From the NCBI RefSeq assembly GCF_036711975.1, contig NC_091971.1:14453501-14517500 (forward strand): 64,000 nt of DNA. Reading direction: 5' to 3'. Below the pieces are notes generated by a model. The model did not search any database, was not told where the DNA came from, and saw only the letters and a program-made list of their open reading frames with translations. Positions 36,200 through 46,829 of this stretch are shown here, in pieces. The translations under genes were made by a program, and so were the position numbers. The DNA is from Onthophagus taurus (Eukaryota > Arthropoda > Insecta > Coleoptera > Scarabaeidae). Within the stretch, counting starts at the first letter, position 1. The number at the start of each line of letters is the position of its first letter.

Positions 36200-37985
36200 G
36201 ATGTATTTAATTCCATGACTTAGAAACATTGCACGTTTAAGACTAGGTTTTGACAAAAAAAGATTAAATTTCCAATAAACGCAGCATTTATTACAGTTTG
36301 GACACTCCATAGCTGCTTCATTTCGAAGCAAAAATTCGGCTTTTTATTACAAGATTTTCCTGCTTAGTAGCAACAATACAGAAATTCAGAAAGCTATAGC
36401 CATTAAAAGTAATGCCCATTTACCTGATAAAACAAAATTTTAGATATTTAATAAAATTAGTGTCCATTTCCGATATAACCAGACGTGATAGAAAGATGAT
36501 ATCACTTTCAAATAGTAATATTTGCTTCTTGATGCAGACTTGATGAAGATAAGATGGAGATATAATAAAGACTTAAAGTACACTTGACTTAATAGAGCTA
36601 TGAAGGAGTATGAAAATTCTTCTTAGTCGGAATCTCGTATTTAGATAATGTATTTAATTCCATGACTTAGAAACATTGAACGTTTAAGACTAGGTTTTGA
36701 CCAAAAAAAGATTAAATTTCCAATAAACGCAGCATTTGACTATTACAGTTTGAACACTCCATAGCTGCGTCATTTCGAAGCAAAAATTCGGCTTTTTATT
36801 ACAAGATTTTCCTGCTTAGTAGCAACAATACAGAAATTCAGAAAGCTATAGCCATTAAAAGTAATGCCCATCTACCTGATAAAACAAAATTTTAGATATT
36901 TAATAAAATTGGTGTCCATTTCCGATATAACCAGACGTGATAGAAAGATGATATTACTTTCAAAAGGTAATATTTGCTTCTCGATGCAGACTTGATGAAG
37001 ATAAGATGGAGATATGATAGTCTTAAAGTACACTTGACTTAATAGAGCTATGAAGGAGAATGAAAATTCTTCTAAGTCGGAATCTCGTATTTAGATAATG
37101 TATTTAATTCCATGACTTAGAAACATTGCACGTTTAAGACTAGGTTTTGACAAAAAAAAATTAAATTTCCAATACACGCAGCATTTGGCTATTACAGTTT
37201 GGACACTCCATAGCTGCTTCATTTCGAAGCAAAAATTCGGGTTTTTATCACAAGATTTTCCTGCTTAGTAGCAACAATACAGAAATTCAGAAAGCTATAG
37301 CCATTAAAAGTAATGCCCATCTACCTGATAAAACAAAATTTTAGATATTTAATAAAATTGGTGTCCATTTCCGATAAAACCAGACGTGATAGAAAGATGA
37401 TATTACTTTCAAAAAGTAATATTTGTTTCTCGATGCAGACTTGATGAAGATAAGATGGAGATATGATAAAGACTTAAAGTACACTTGACTTAATAGAGCT
37501 ATGAAAATTCTTCTAAGTCGGAATCTCGTATTTAGATAATGTATTTAATTCCATGACTTAGAAACATTGAACGTTTAAGACTAGGTTTTGACAAAAAAAA
37601 AGATTAAATTTCCAATACACGCAGCATTTGGCTATTACAGTTTGGACACTCCATAGCTGCTTCATTTCGAAGCAAAAATTCGGCTTTTTATTGCAAGATT
37701 TTCCTGCTTAGTAGCAACAATACAGAAATTCAGAAAGCTATAACCATTAAAAGTAATGCCCATCTACCTGACAAAACAAAATTTTAGATATTTAATAAAA
37801 TTGGTGTCCATTTCCGATATAACCAGACCTGATAGAAAGATGATATTACTTTCAAAAAGTAATATTTGCTTCTCGATGCAGAATTGATGAATATAAGATG
37901 GAGACATGATAAAGACTAAAGTACACTTGACTTAATAGAGCTATGAAGGAATATGAAAATTCTTCTCAGTCGGAATCTCGTATTC
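36200..37985. repeat. Tandem array of four about 447-bp units
   Basis: TTCCATGACTTAGAAACATT recurs at 36211, 36658, 37108 and 37549 (spacings 447, 450 and 441). The units are highly similar over their whole length, differing by small indels such as loss of GAAGGAGTAT in unit 3. The array breaks off at 'gtattcgagaattatgag' near 37980. Coding capacity is absent. Confidence 0.93.
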
Positions 37986-37989
37986 GAGA

Positions 37990-39160
37990 ATTATGAGAAT
38001 CATAAGTTGCTTTCCAGAACATTCATCCCTCTAAGGTAAGTCTTTAGAGATTTCTTGGCACCAAGCATCCAAAAAATGTTGCAATGTTTTCAGCAACCAC
38101 GTCTCGCAATCTTTTTTTGGTTTCAGTTGTTGTAGTATTGACTCGTTAGTTCTTCTCTATGTCCAAGGAATACTTAGCATTCTACAAAAAGATTCCATAA
38201 CTATCTTTTTTGTAATATTAGACTACATTGATGTAGATTGACTCCATACTCCACTTGACTCTATACGGACTTGTTAGAAATATGATGAAAACTTCTTGCG
38301 GACTTCATACGGAAATGACAGAAACTTAAAGTAGGTTTATTGAAGATTTGAAAAATATGATACAAATGTAATAACGATATGAAGATTTAATGCATGCTTG
38401 AAAGAGCTATGATGTGCTTCCAGATACAGTCCCGACAGAGATAAGATTCGGTTTTGATGGAGACTTTATTCTGTACAAATTTGATTTGATGGAAACATGG
38501 TGAAGATTTCATTAGACATTGAGTTTAATGTGGATTTGATGCAGACTTGAAATACTAGATGCAAATTTGATAGGAACTATATGGAGACTTACTGTAATTT
38601 TGAAGAAGTTTTGATGTAGCATTTACGGTTCACGAAAATCGATATTAATTTTGGCTATAACAGCGAAGGTACATAGAACTTACACGGGATATTGCTTGAA
38701 CCAATATACATAATTAAAATTTAATAATACACGTTATTAAAACAGCGTCAAGAAAGTCTTAGTATCAATATTAAGGCTTTCATTGCGCAATTAGATAGTA
38801 ATTCCAGCTTTTGCTGCTTGCAAATATGATGTTTAAATATCTAAAATATTAATATTAGAAGCTGTATTAGAATAATTATTAAATTTGCGAAAAGGTCAAA
38901 TTATATTCAATCCCAATCATTACCTTAGATCATCATCTCCATGGGTTACTTTCGATCCAACTGACCCAGCTGCTTAAAACATAAGCAGCATGCAAACTAA
39001 ATTGTTGCTAAACCGATTTGCCAAAATTAATTAAAACTGCGCATTTTTTTCCCGAAAACTAAAATGTATTGACACAAACGGCGAGAATCAAATTTTCACA
39101 ACAAAAAATGTCTAAAATTCCTTTGAGTTCTGGTTTAATTTTGTAATTTAGAGAAACTTA
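37990..39160. other. Intergenic with quasi-periodic GATG/GACTT-rich stretch
   Basis: 38220-38620 is dominated by degenerate phrases of the type TTTGATG-x-AGACTT, similar to the tail of the 447-bp unit. It may be decayed array sequence. No gene is seen. Confidence 0.4.
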
Positions 39161-39192
39161 TTGAATTGTACTATTTATAATTTTATTTGTAG

Positions 39193-39523
39193 AGTGGCAA
39201 ACACCATTGAAAATGAATCGGTTATGTTACTGGACTACAAACATAATATAGAAATAAATACGACTGAAATATATTTCGGCAAACAGAATTTCCCAGAACC
39301 GTTCAAAGCAGCTGTTGTTTATGAATTTAATGCGGCGAATGCAGTATATCCTGAAAATAATTATCTGATTGAGAATCGAAACATTGTTATGACTCCGAAC
39401 GGGGCTTTAGAAAACGTTGAGGATAAAGTTAGTCAGAATTTAGGAATAAACACGAATTATGTTATACATTATAAATTAAGTAGAAATGAGTCATACGGGA
39501 AATTTTCCATATATAAACAATGA
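39193..39523 (+). CDS. Possible exon of an unrecognised protein
   Basis: An open frame of about 110 codons starts after a plausible acceptor (TTTTATTTGTAG|AG at 39192) and ends with TGA at 39521-39523. The protein is acidic-neutral with segments YFGKQNFPEPFKAAVVYEF and NGALENVEDKVSQNLG. No family is recognised. The amino-acid composition is gene-like, but no upstream exon was identified. It could be host or transposon-derived. Confidence 0.3.
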
Positions 39524-41590
39524 GTTGGTTCAAGAAGCTTTGGAGGATGCACAAATTATTGGATGATAAAATAAACGATAAAATACTCCAATGATTTTTA
39601 AGTCAAAATAAATTACTAATTACTACTACAAAATCAAGACAATATTCTGAATTATTTAACAAGATAACTTGTCATCTCGGTTTGATAAGTATGTTCTTTT
39701 AAAAAATCAGAAAGCTGCTTACAACGAAAGTTATGTGGCAATGGGTAGCAAATATAACATTTTTACAAAAATTCTTTACATCTTATCGATAAGCAAATAA
39801 TATTCTATCATAACCAACCAACTGCATATCTCAAAATAAAACTTGACCTTTTTCACATTCCTTACTTATATGATCCATTCATCCGATATCAGATGGAAAA
39901 GTATCTTTATAAGATTCAAATATGTTGCTCAACATGTAAATCCTGGAAAAGTTAAAGTTTGGAATTGACATAAAATAAGTAAGAATAAAAAATCTATGAT
40001 TTGGTAAAATTAAATTTTCTGAATGCTAGAAGTTAGCAAAGCGGTTCCAATAGAAAACCCAGAGTTATTTATAGAGGAAGAAGAGATAATGTAATCTTCG
40101 AACTTCGAGAGTCCAATATCTGCGTTATGCCTAAAACAGACTTATGTTGATGTGTCATAAATCAATAATTTAAGCTTATCACAGAAAAAAAGTAGAAAAA
40201 TTTGCTGTTATAGATTTTAGACTTTCAAAAAAAAGTGAAATGCAATAAAAAAATGAAATATGTAATGAACAGGATTATGACATGATGTTAATTAAACTAA
40301 CCTACGTCAATCTTGATATAATCTGCCAATTTTAAATGTAGTTTATTGATTCTAATCTAACTTCCATTAGTTTTGATTTGATAAAATTAACATGATTAGA
40401 TAAAACTCAAGTTAAAACAATAACATTTTTTATTTTTATGTTTTTTAGCGTAGATTCTAACTAAACTTATTTCATTTTTTTCACTTGTGGTACGATTATA
40501 ACTCATAATTGCTGCTCGATAATGTCAAGTTCTCCTATTGAACAGGAAATGAAATGTTTGAACGGCGAACGAAGATTTTTGGAACCTTATTTCCGCGTTT
40601 TTCTACACGCTCTATTAGAATAAATCGAGAATGTTGATTTAACTGTTATTACAAAAATTGATGCAACATTTACAGCTTCAGGTTTAACATCATAATTAAT
40701 TGTAAATATAAAAGACAATGCGGATAGTCAGTAGCACCATTCTATCAGATTTTCAATTACTGTTCTCCAACGTATGGACTCATGTATTAATTTCGTATTA
40801 ACATATTAGCAAAAGTAGAAGCCAGATGCGTTCAAACTCGGGATATCTACGAACCAAGTTCAAAATTAAGCTCAGTTATCATCCCTTCCTACCATCTGTT
40901 TCATATGTAAAAACTTCCAGTTTGAGGATCAATATTTCAACATTGTTGGGTGAAAAAATATACCTTAAAGTTTGCTTTAATCATTAATTCTATGTAACCT
41001 AAGGCAATGGACCCAGTGTTAGCCAAGTACTCCTTTAATTTCTAATAATAAGCGTAAAGCTTTTGTTGACGTTATTACTAATTTACAATGTTGGCGGTAT
41101 GAAAAGTTAATTACAAGTTCCACAAAGTAATTTCTTGTTGTAAAATACAAACATTAAGATTTATAATTTGATAATATATTAGGTTAATGGCCAAGCAAGA
41201 ACATAAGCTTACTATAAAAAATAAATGATATCATTTAAAAACCAGACGAATCGCTTCCTTTTTGGTGTATCCTCACATCCAAAAAGCTATTGGAGTTAAG
41301 TCTGGTGAAAATATTAGAAAAACGACAATTCAAAAATTCTCCTACTCGTAATATAGCATGTGCTCCATTCTGTTGTAAAAGTATTGGAACCCTCTATGAA
41401 ACCTGGCAAACTGAAACATTTGTGGAATTAACTGTAAGATTCACCATTCAGTAGTTTTGGCAGAAAATATGTACCCATCATTGTCTAAAAATTCTAATTA
41501 AAACAATCTTTGCTAATTCCACTGATGTTATATGCTTGTGCTTCAACGGTAAACAAAACATTATTAAAAATGTCACATCTTTCATGTAAA
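39524..41590. other. Intergenic, no gene recognised
   Basis: AT-rich DNA with many stops in all frames. Some stretches (about 40530-40680) look weakly coding but match nothing I know. Confidence 0.4.
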
Positions 41591-41591
41591 C

Positions 41592-41909
41592 CTACGAGCT
41601 AAAATCTGCTCTCAATGATGATCTCTGGACTAAAGCAGACGAACCGGCTGTTGGTAGTGTGATACAAGTTGTATGTTTGAACACATCAATGAACCATTGA
41701 AATCTAATTTTCAAAGTAAACTGGCGCACAAAGTACGTTTTGAACTGATACAACCTATCTAAACAGCTCATATTGGTGCGATTGGAAAATCGTTCTCTGT
41801 ATAAACACTCGGCAGCGCTGGCGATATTACGACAAGCTAACCAACTAACGCAAACCACATCAACGCATTTCCTGTTAGTATACTCTATAATTTTGAATTT
41901 AAAACTCAT
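41592..41909 (-). pseudogene. Mariner-like transposase N-terminal (helix-turn-helix) fragment
   Basis: The 105-codon frame starts MSFKFKIIEY and contains RNIASAAECLYRERFSNRTN, then LDRLYQFKTYF. This is the layout of the N-terminal helix-turn-helix domain of insect mariner-like transposases, and of the relic at 9016-9951 (YQERYSDRP). Nothing recognisable follows downstream. It is a fragment. Confidence 0.5.
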
Positions 41910-42179
41910 TTGCAGCTTTGATTAGTTAATAAAGTTAAAAAATGGTGCAAATAAAATACATAATAACTTCAAAGTCAAATAAATCAATGGCAATTATAAT
42001 TTTCATTGTGAATTTTCATAATTGATTTTTATTTCAAAATGGCTTCTCTTTGTGATTCTTCACTCTAGAAATATTAACTCAACTTGTATATATGTAGCTT
42101 AATGCTGCTATCTCATCGTAATAAGGGCATTTACTTAAATGCACATGTTACATTTTGGCCAAATTTTTGCAGTCGATGC

Positions 42180-43075
42180 AGCTTCTATTTTGCAAGTGTT
42201 TTTAAAGAAATCAATTTCGAACCCACCTATTCAATATCAAACACCCAGCAATTTATCGAACAAGACTAAGGACATAAATTATCACAACAAGATTCTGGTA
42301 TCTTTTAACATACATTATACATTTATACATTTGTAAATCTTTATGCTAGCGTTCCTATAGAGTTGACCCTGAAATTAACTAAAAAAATTGTTTCATTTTT
42401 TCAAAATAATAATAAAACAGAGGACATTAACAACATATTGAAACATAGAGTTGAACAAAACTATTGTTGTTAATAATGAATTTTAGGGTTTACCCATGGG
42501 TATGCCACTATCAGGGCTGCTTGCCAACATTTTTCTTGATCATGTAGAAAAAACAAAGATAATGAACGATGCTAATATTTATAAAAGACACATTTATAAA
42601 TGGAACAGGTATGTTGATGACGTTTTCTGCGTATGGGAAGGTGATATGGATACACTTAATGGATTTTTATCATACCTTATCAACATTCAGGAAGGTTTAA
42701 AGTTCACAATGGAGATTGAAAAGGATAAACTCAAAATTTCTTTGATTTAAAAGTTAGCCATGGTCATGAAAATGAACTGAATTATGATATATATAGAAAC
42801 GCAACAATGATACCCACAACAATACCGTACGATTTAGCGCATCCAATCAACCAAAAGCTGGCCAATTTCAGGTTTTTAACTCAGAGAGCGATAACATACC
42901 CTCTATCGGAAAAAACTCGTAAAAAGGAATTTAAATACATCAAAGATTTAGCCTTTCAAAACGGATTCCCAATGAATATCATAGAGAAACTCGTTAATAG
43001 ACTGTTAAAACAGAGACTATTTATATGTAAAAATAGACGAAGAACCACGGATTACTAAGCATATTTGTGAAAAGA
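42180..43075 (+). pseudogene. Second Penelope-like reverse transcriptase, decayed
   Basis: Plus-strand pieces align with the intact copy at 28616-29974: INFEPTYSISNTQQFIEQ (about 42215), then LPMGMPLSGLLANIFLDH and RYVDDVFCVWEGD (42496-42750), then IPYDLAHPINQKLANFRF (42807-43058). Stops at about 42268 and 42472 and frame changes break it. The GIY-YIG part is not visible. Divergence is substantial, so it belongs to a different subfamily or is much older than the first copy. Confidence 0.8.
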
Positions 43076-43097
43076 ATAACATGACTTTGGCATTCTA

Positions 43098-43250
43098 AAA
43101 CAGAAACATTTGGGGTTAGCCGTCTTAAAAGACGCACGGCTAAACCCGAGTGATTCTAGTTCTAGGTTTAGTGTTAGCTCTAGTTTTCGTTGTTATTCAG
43201 CATTAGATTGTTGTATATTTTTACTGAACTAAAAGTAAAACTAATAAATA
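43098..43250. repeat. Member of a dispersed palindromic 'TTCTAG' repeat family
   Basis: GGGTTTAGCCG-type core: 'ggggttagccgtctt' pairs with 'gacgcacggctaaaccc' as a hairpin at 43112-43149. It is followed by TTCTAGTTCTAGGTTTAGTG and TTGTTATTCAGCATTAGATT. Related copies lie at 21540, 48850, 52310, 62245 and 63975. Confidence 0.65.
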
Positions 43251-43474
43251 CAGAACGTAACGACGTGGATAGGTGTTTGAATTTGTCTTCTTCTTCTTTC
43301 TCCACTCATGCTTAAAGCCTGTTCTTCGTCAATGATGCCTCTATTGTATGCGTAAATTGTCACTCCATCTTTTCCTTGGTCGTTCTGGACTTCGTTTACC
43401 TAGCGGCGATTTATCACTGGCTGTTTTTCTTTCTATGTATGTGTTACGGTTAAAGCATTCATTCCGTGAATGTA

Positions 43475-44061
43475 CAGGGTGTCCAAATTTCGATGGGTTT
43501 GCAGGGTATCTCAGTTATTATGAAAGATAGAAAGTTGCGGCTTTCGTGAACCTGGGCTACTTTTTTGTGAAACTTACAATGGCATAAACCAAATTTTCAT
43601 AGCCCTCTTAGTTTTTGATATACAGGGAGTGTTTCAAATTTACGATTTTCAGACACCTCCTGTATCTCGGCTATCGGGAAACTTTGTAAAAAAGTAAAAA
43701 CGGGTTCTGATAGATTTTTTCACGTGGAACCCAATGGTGCACGTGGAATTTTTCTAGTCATCACGGTTTTTGAGTTATAAACACAACTCAAATACTGAAT
43801 ACTCAATTTCTAAAATATTTAACTCTTTATAACTCAAAGACCGCAATGACTAGAAAAATTCTACGTGCACCATTGGGTTCTACGTGAAAAAATCTATAGC
43901 CGAGATACAGGAGGTGTCTGAAAACGAAGAGCGCTATGAAAATTTGGTTTGTGCCATTGTAAGTTTCACAAAAAAGTTGCTCAGCTTCGCGAAAGCCGCA
44001 ACTTTCTATCTTTCATAATAACTGAAATACCCTGCAAACCCATCGAAATTTGGACACCCTG
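43475..44061. mobile_element. Palindromic MITE with CAGGGTGTCC ends and TA flanks
   Basis: CAGGGTGTCCAAATTTCGAT at the left end pairs with its exact complement at the right end, with TA on both sides (43473-43474 and 44062-44063). Pairing runs through almost all of the 587 bp. Examples are 'cccaatggtgcacgtggaatttttctagtca' against its complement near 43850, and the repeated ACACCTCCTGTATCTCGGCT block. No ORF. Confidence 0.85.
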
Positions 44062-44069
44062 TACACATT

Positions 44070-44440
44070 GTCTAGTCAATGCATACATTAATTAATTTAT
44101 CTAGTTAATGTGTATATAAAATACAAAATATAAACTTTTACTAGTTGATGTATACAATTACTAATGACGCCCAGTTAAAGTTTAGAGTATACTAGTTTAC
44201 ATAACGAAACCCAACCCAACCCAAAAAATGATAACTGCTATACTTACTTACTTACCACTTGCATCACATGCAATCCCTTCCATTAAAAAAATTATACCAT
44301 AAATTTTCTTTGTTATAACTTTTACTAACATCTGTTAGCAAATGCATACACTGCCTAGTTTATGTACACATTCACTAGTAAATGTATACACTCTATGACT
44401 GATAAATACTTTCACTAAAACGTTACGTTAATGTATACAG
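44070..44440. repeat. Cluster of degenerate CTAGTnAATGTATACA motifs
   Basis: At least seven imperfect copies of a 14-16-bp motif are seen, such as CTAGTCAATGCATACA, CTAGTTAATGTGTATA, CTAGTTGATGTATACA and CTAGTAAATGTATACA. Spacing is irregular, some 15 to 200 bp. It reads like a worn-down short-period repeat. Confidence 0.55.
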
Positions 44441-44443
44441 TGT

Positions 44444-44582
44444 GTTAATTAATTATCGTGCAAATATGCAACCAATATCACAGTGCAATACGCATCACAC
44501 GCAAATCGCGTATTGCAAGAAAAATACTGTGATATTGGTTGCATACTTGCAATGATGACGTCGTGTACGATAATTAATTAAC
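44444..44582. repeat. 139-bp near-perfect palindrome
   Basis: GTTAATTAATTATCGT at the left is complementary to ACGATAATTAATTAAC at the right. The arms continue with 'gcaaccaatatcacag' and its complement, and the centre has GCAATACGC...GCGTATTGC. A small MITE or cruciform-forming sequence. Confidence 0.75.
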
Positions 44583-44589
44583 GCATTGT

Positions 44590-44769
44590 ACATTGACTGA
44601 CTAATGTGTACATTAACTGAGATGCTCTACATAATGTTCTTATGGCTTCACTTCTTTCTCTATCGTATACAGTTTTACCGGTGATTCTGCCAAGTACCCT
44701 CATTTCTGCTGTTTCCAATATCCGTTTTGTTTTAGACATGTCAGTTCTAGTCTCAGCCGTATAGTTCAT
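44590..44769 (-). pseudogene. C-terminal fragment of a non-LTR retrotransposon ORF2
   Basis: The minus strand reads NYTAETRTDMSKTKRILETA, then EMRVLGRITGKTVYDRERSE, then AIR. This is the 'YGSETW...AEMRxLRRIxGKTxxDRxRNExIR' region found after the reverse transcriptase of many insect non-LTR elements. No other part of the element is adjacent. Confidence 0.55.
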
Positions 44770-44771
44770 TA

Positions 44772-45320
44772 TACAGGGTGTCAGATAAAAAACGTCCCAA
44801 GCTGTAACTCTGTCATTCAGTGAACGAGGAATAAAATAAAAAGGTTTGATGAATACTATGATTCATGCTACAAATAAAGTTTTTCCAACGCCATCTTCAA
44901 TTTCAAGCGATACTAACTTTTGTTTTTCAAATTGCAGCGTATATTTTTCTTTGCGTCATTGGATGGAGTTTGTTTTTCTGAATCCATTGATGTACAATAT
45001 ATTCATTTTAAATGTAATATTAGCAGAGAAAAGACACCTGTATATACAGGTTGTCACACAAAGATGCCGCAAGCTGTTACTTTGTCATTTACATTCCGAT
45101 TTTCATGAGCGAGGAATCAAATGAGGTTTGATGAATTCATGCTACAAATAGAGTTTTTCTAACGCCATCTTCAATTTCAAGCGATTATCAACTTTTGATT
45201 TTCAAATTGCTCGGTATGTTTGTCTTCACGTTATTGGATAAAGATTTTTTTCCTGAATCCATTAATGTACAATACATCAACATTAATTGTGATTGTAGTA
45301 GAGAAAAACATTAAAATAGT
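44772..45320. repeat. Direct duplication of an about 270-bp segment
   Basis: Both copies begin TACAGG-x-TGTC (44772 and 45045). They share 'aacgccatcttcaatttcaagcga', 'gatttgatgaat...tcatgctacaaat' and the final 'gagaaaa'. The shared starting block CAGGGTGTC resembles the ends of the 43475-44061 MITE, so these may be half-elements. Confidence 0.65.
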
Positions 45321-45530
45321 TTCCGAACATTCTCCTAAAGTCACTTGTGTTATACTGTAGTGTGCCATGGGAAAAAATAATCATTTACAACTGCTTCAGG
45401 CATTGAAATATCATTTAATGACTGTTATCAATTTTGCGCGTTATTTTTTTCCATGGCACACTACAGTATTACAGAAGTGACTAAGACAATGTTCGGAAAA
45501 TGTTTTAATTGTTTTTCTTGCTAAAATTGT
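45295..45530. repeat. Foldback, about 85-bp arms
   Basis: ACTGTAGTGTGCCATGG at about 45356 pairs with CCATGGCACACTACAGT at about 45452. The arms extend outward through TCACTT/AAGTGA, GAACATT/AATGTTC and the AAAAACATTAAAA/TTTTAATTGTTTTT blocks. Confidence 0.7.
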
Positions 45531-46137
45531 TAATAATATAGATGTTTGTTGCTCCATAAAGTGTCGTTTAGGCACCCTGCGATTTTATTGCCTTTTCTGA
45601 CTTGTTCAGATACTTCCTCTTCAATATTACAGTAACTTGATAGTCTAACTTTCAAGTACCTGAATGCCATGAATTTATTTTTTTTTAACTGTTAGGCGCT
45701 GATTAATAACAAAATCTTGCTTCTAAGTTTCAATGAACTTATCACCGAAAACTTAAGCTTAATATGTATAATTTGTACTTTGTTATGAGAGACTTGCTCC
45801 GCGTGAACTGAAAACGTACTATTTATTGTGTATCAAATCGTAGACGAAAAAATAAAGGCGATTTTAAGCTCGCAGGCTCTTTTATAACCAGAAGTATAAC
45901 TAAACCATTATACAAAAATGCACTACTAAATAAACGGAATAATACATTATAAAATCTAACACCACGATCTGCTCTATTATGTTGTGGTTTACTTCTAGCT
46001 TACATCGAAGTGGCTTTTTAGTTATTGTCATGCATTTAGTTATTTTGTGCATCAATGGACATATTGAATTGTTTCGCTATGTTGTTAAATGCTTGTAGAT
46101 TTCTCTGTAGATCCAATGATTGAATTTGTATGCGTTA
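45531..46137. other. Intergenic, no feature recognised
   Basis: AT-rich, no ORF or repeat of note. Confidence 0.4.
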
Positions 46138-46829
46138 ATAGTATATTATTCAACAAGCGTATAATGGCGGCTGTTACCCACGAAGAAGAAGTTGGGTAAC
46201 AAGTTGAGTGGGTAACATCCATTATACGCAAGTTGAATACTATACTTTATCTACAACTATTTAATTTTGAAAAAAAATCAAAAAAAAGGAAAAAAAATAA
46301 ACTTGATGGACATTTCAGACATAACCTCAATATAAGAAAGCTGTCATTTCTGTTAATATTTTATTTTTTGATTAGTAGGCCGTGTCAGAACTGTGGAATA
46401 ATGGCTTCATTATTCAACACTTTGTCAGTCATGGGTAATGCGTGTCATTACCCGTCAAAAATCAATTGTATAACGAATAGATAATTCAATAGTTGTAGAT
46501 AATAGTATATTATTCAACAAGCGTATAATGGCGGCTGTTACCCACGAAGATGAAGTTGAATCTGAGTGGGTAACATCCATTATACGTAAGTTGAATACTA
46601 TACTTTATCTACAACTATTTAATTTTGAAAAAAAATATCAAAAAAAGGAAAAAAAATAAACTTGATAGACATTTCAGACATAACCTCAATATAAGAAAGC
46701 TGTCATTTCTGTTAATATTTTATTTTTTGATTAGTAGGCCGTGTCAGAACTGTGGAATAATGGCTTCATTATTCAACACTTTGTCAATCATGAGTATAAT
46801 GAATAGATAATTCAATAGTTGTAGATAAA
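46138..46829. repeat. Tandem pair of a 363-bp palindrome-bearing element
   Basis: AATAGTATATTATTCAACAA starts copies at 46138 and 46501. Each has an internal foldback (GCGTATAATGGCGGCTGTTACCC against GGGTAACATCCATTATACGC). The second copy lacks about 35 bp around 'ggtaatgcgtgtcattaccc'. Copies are otherwise nearly identical, so the duplication is recent. Confidence 0.85.
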
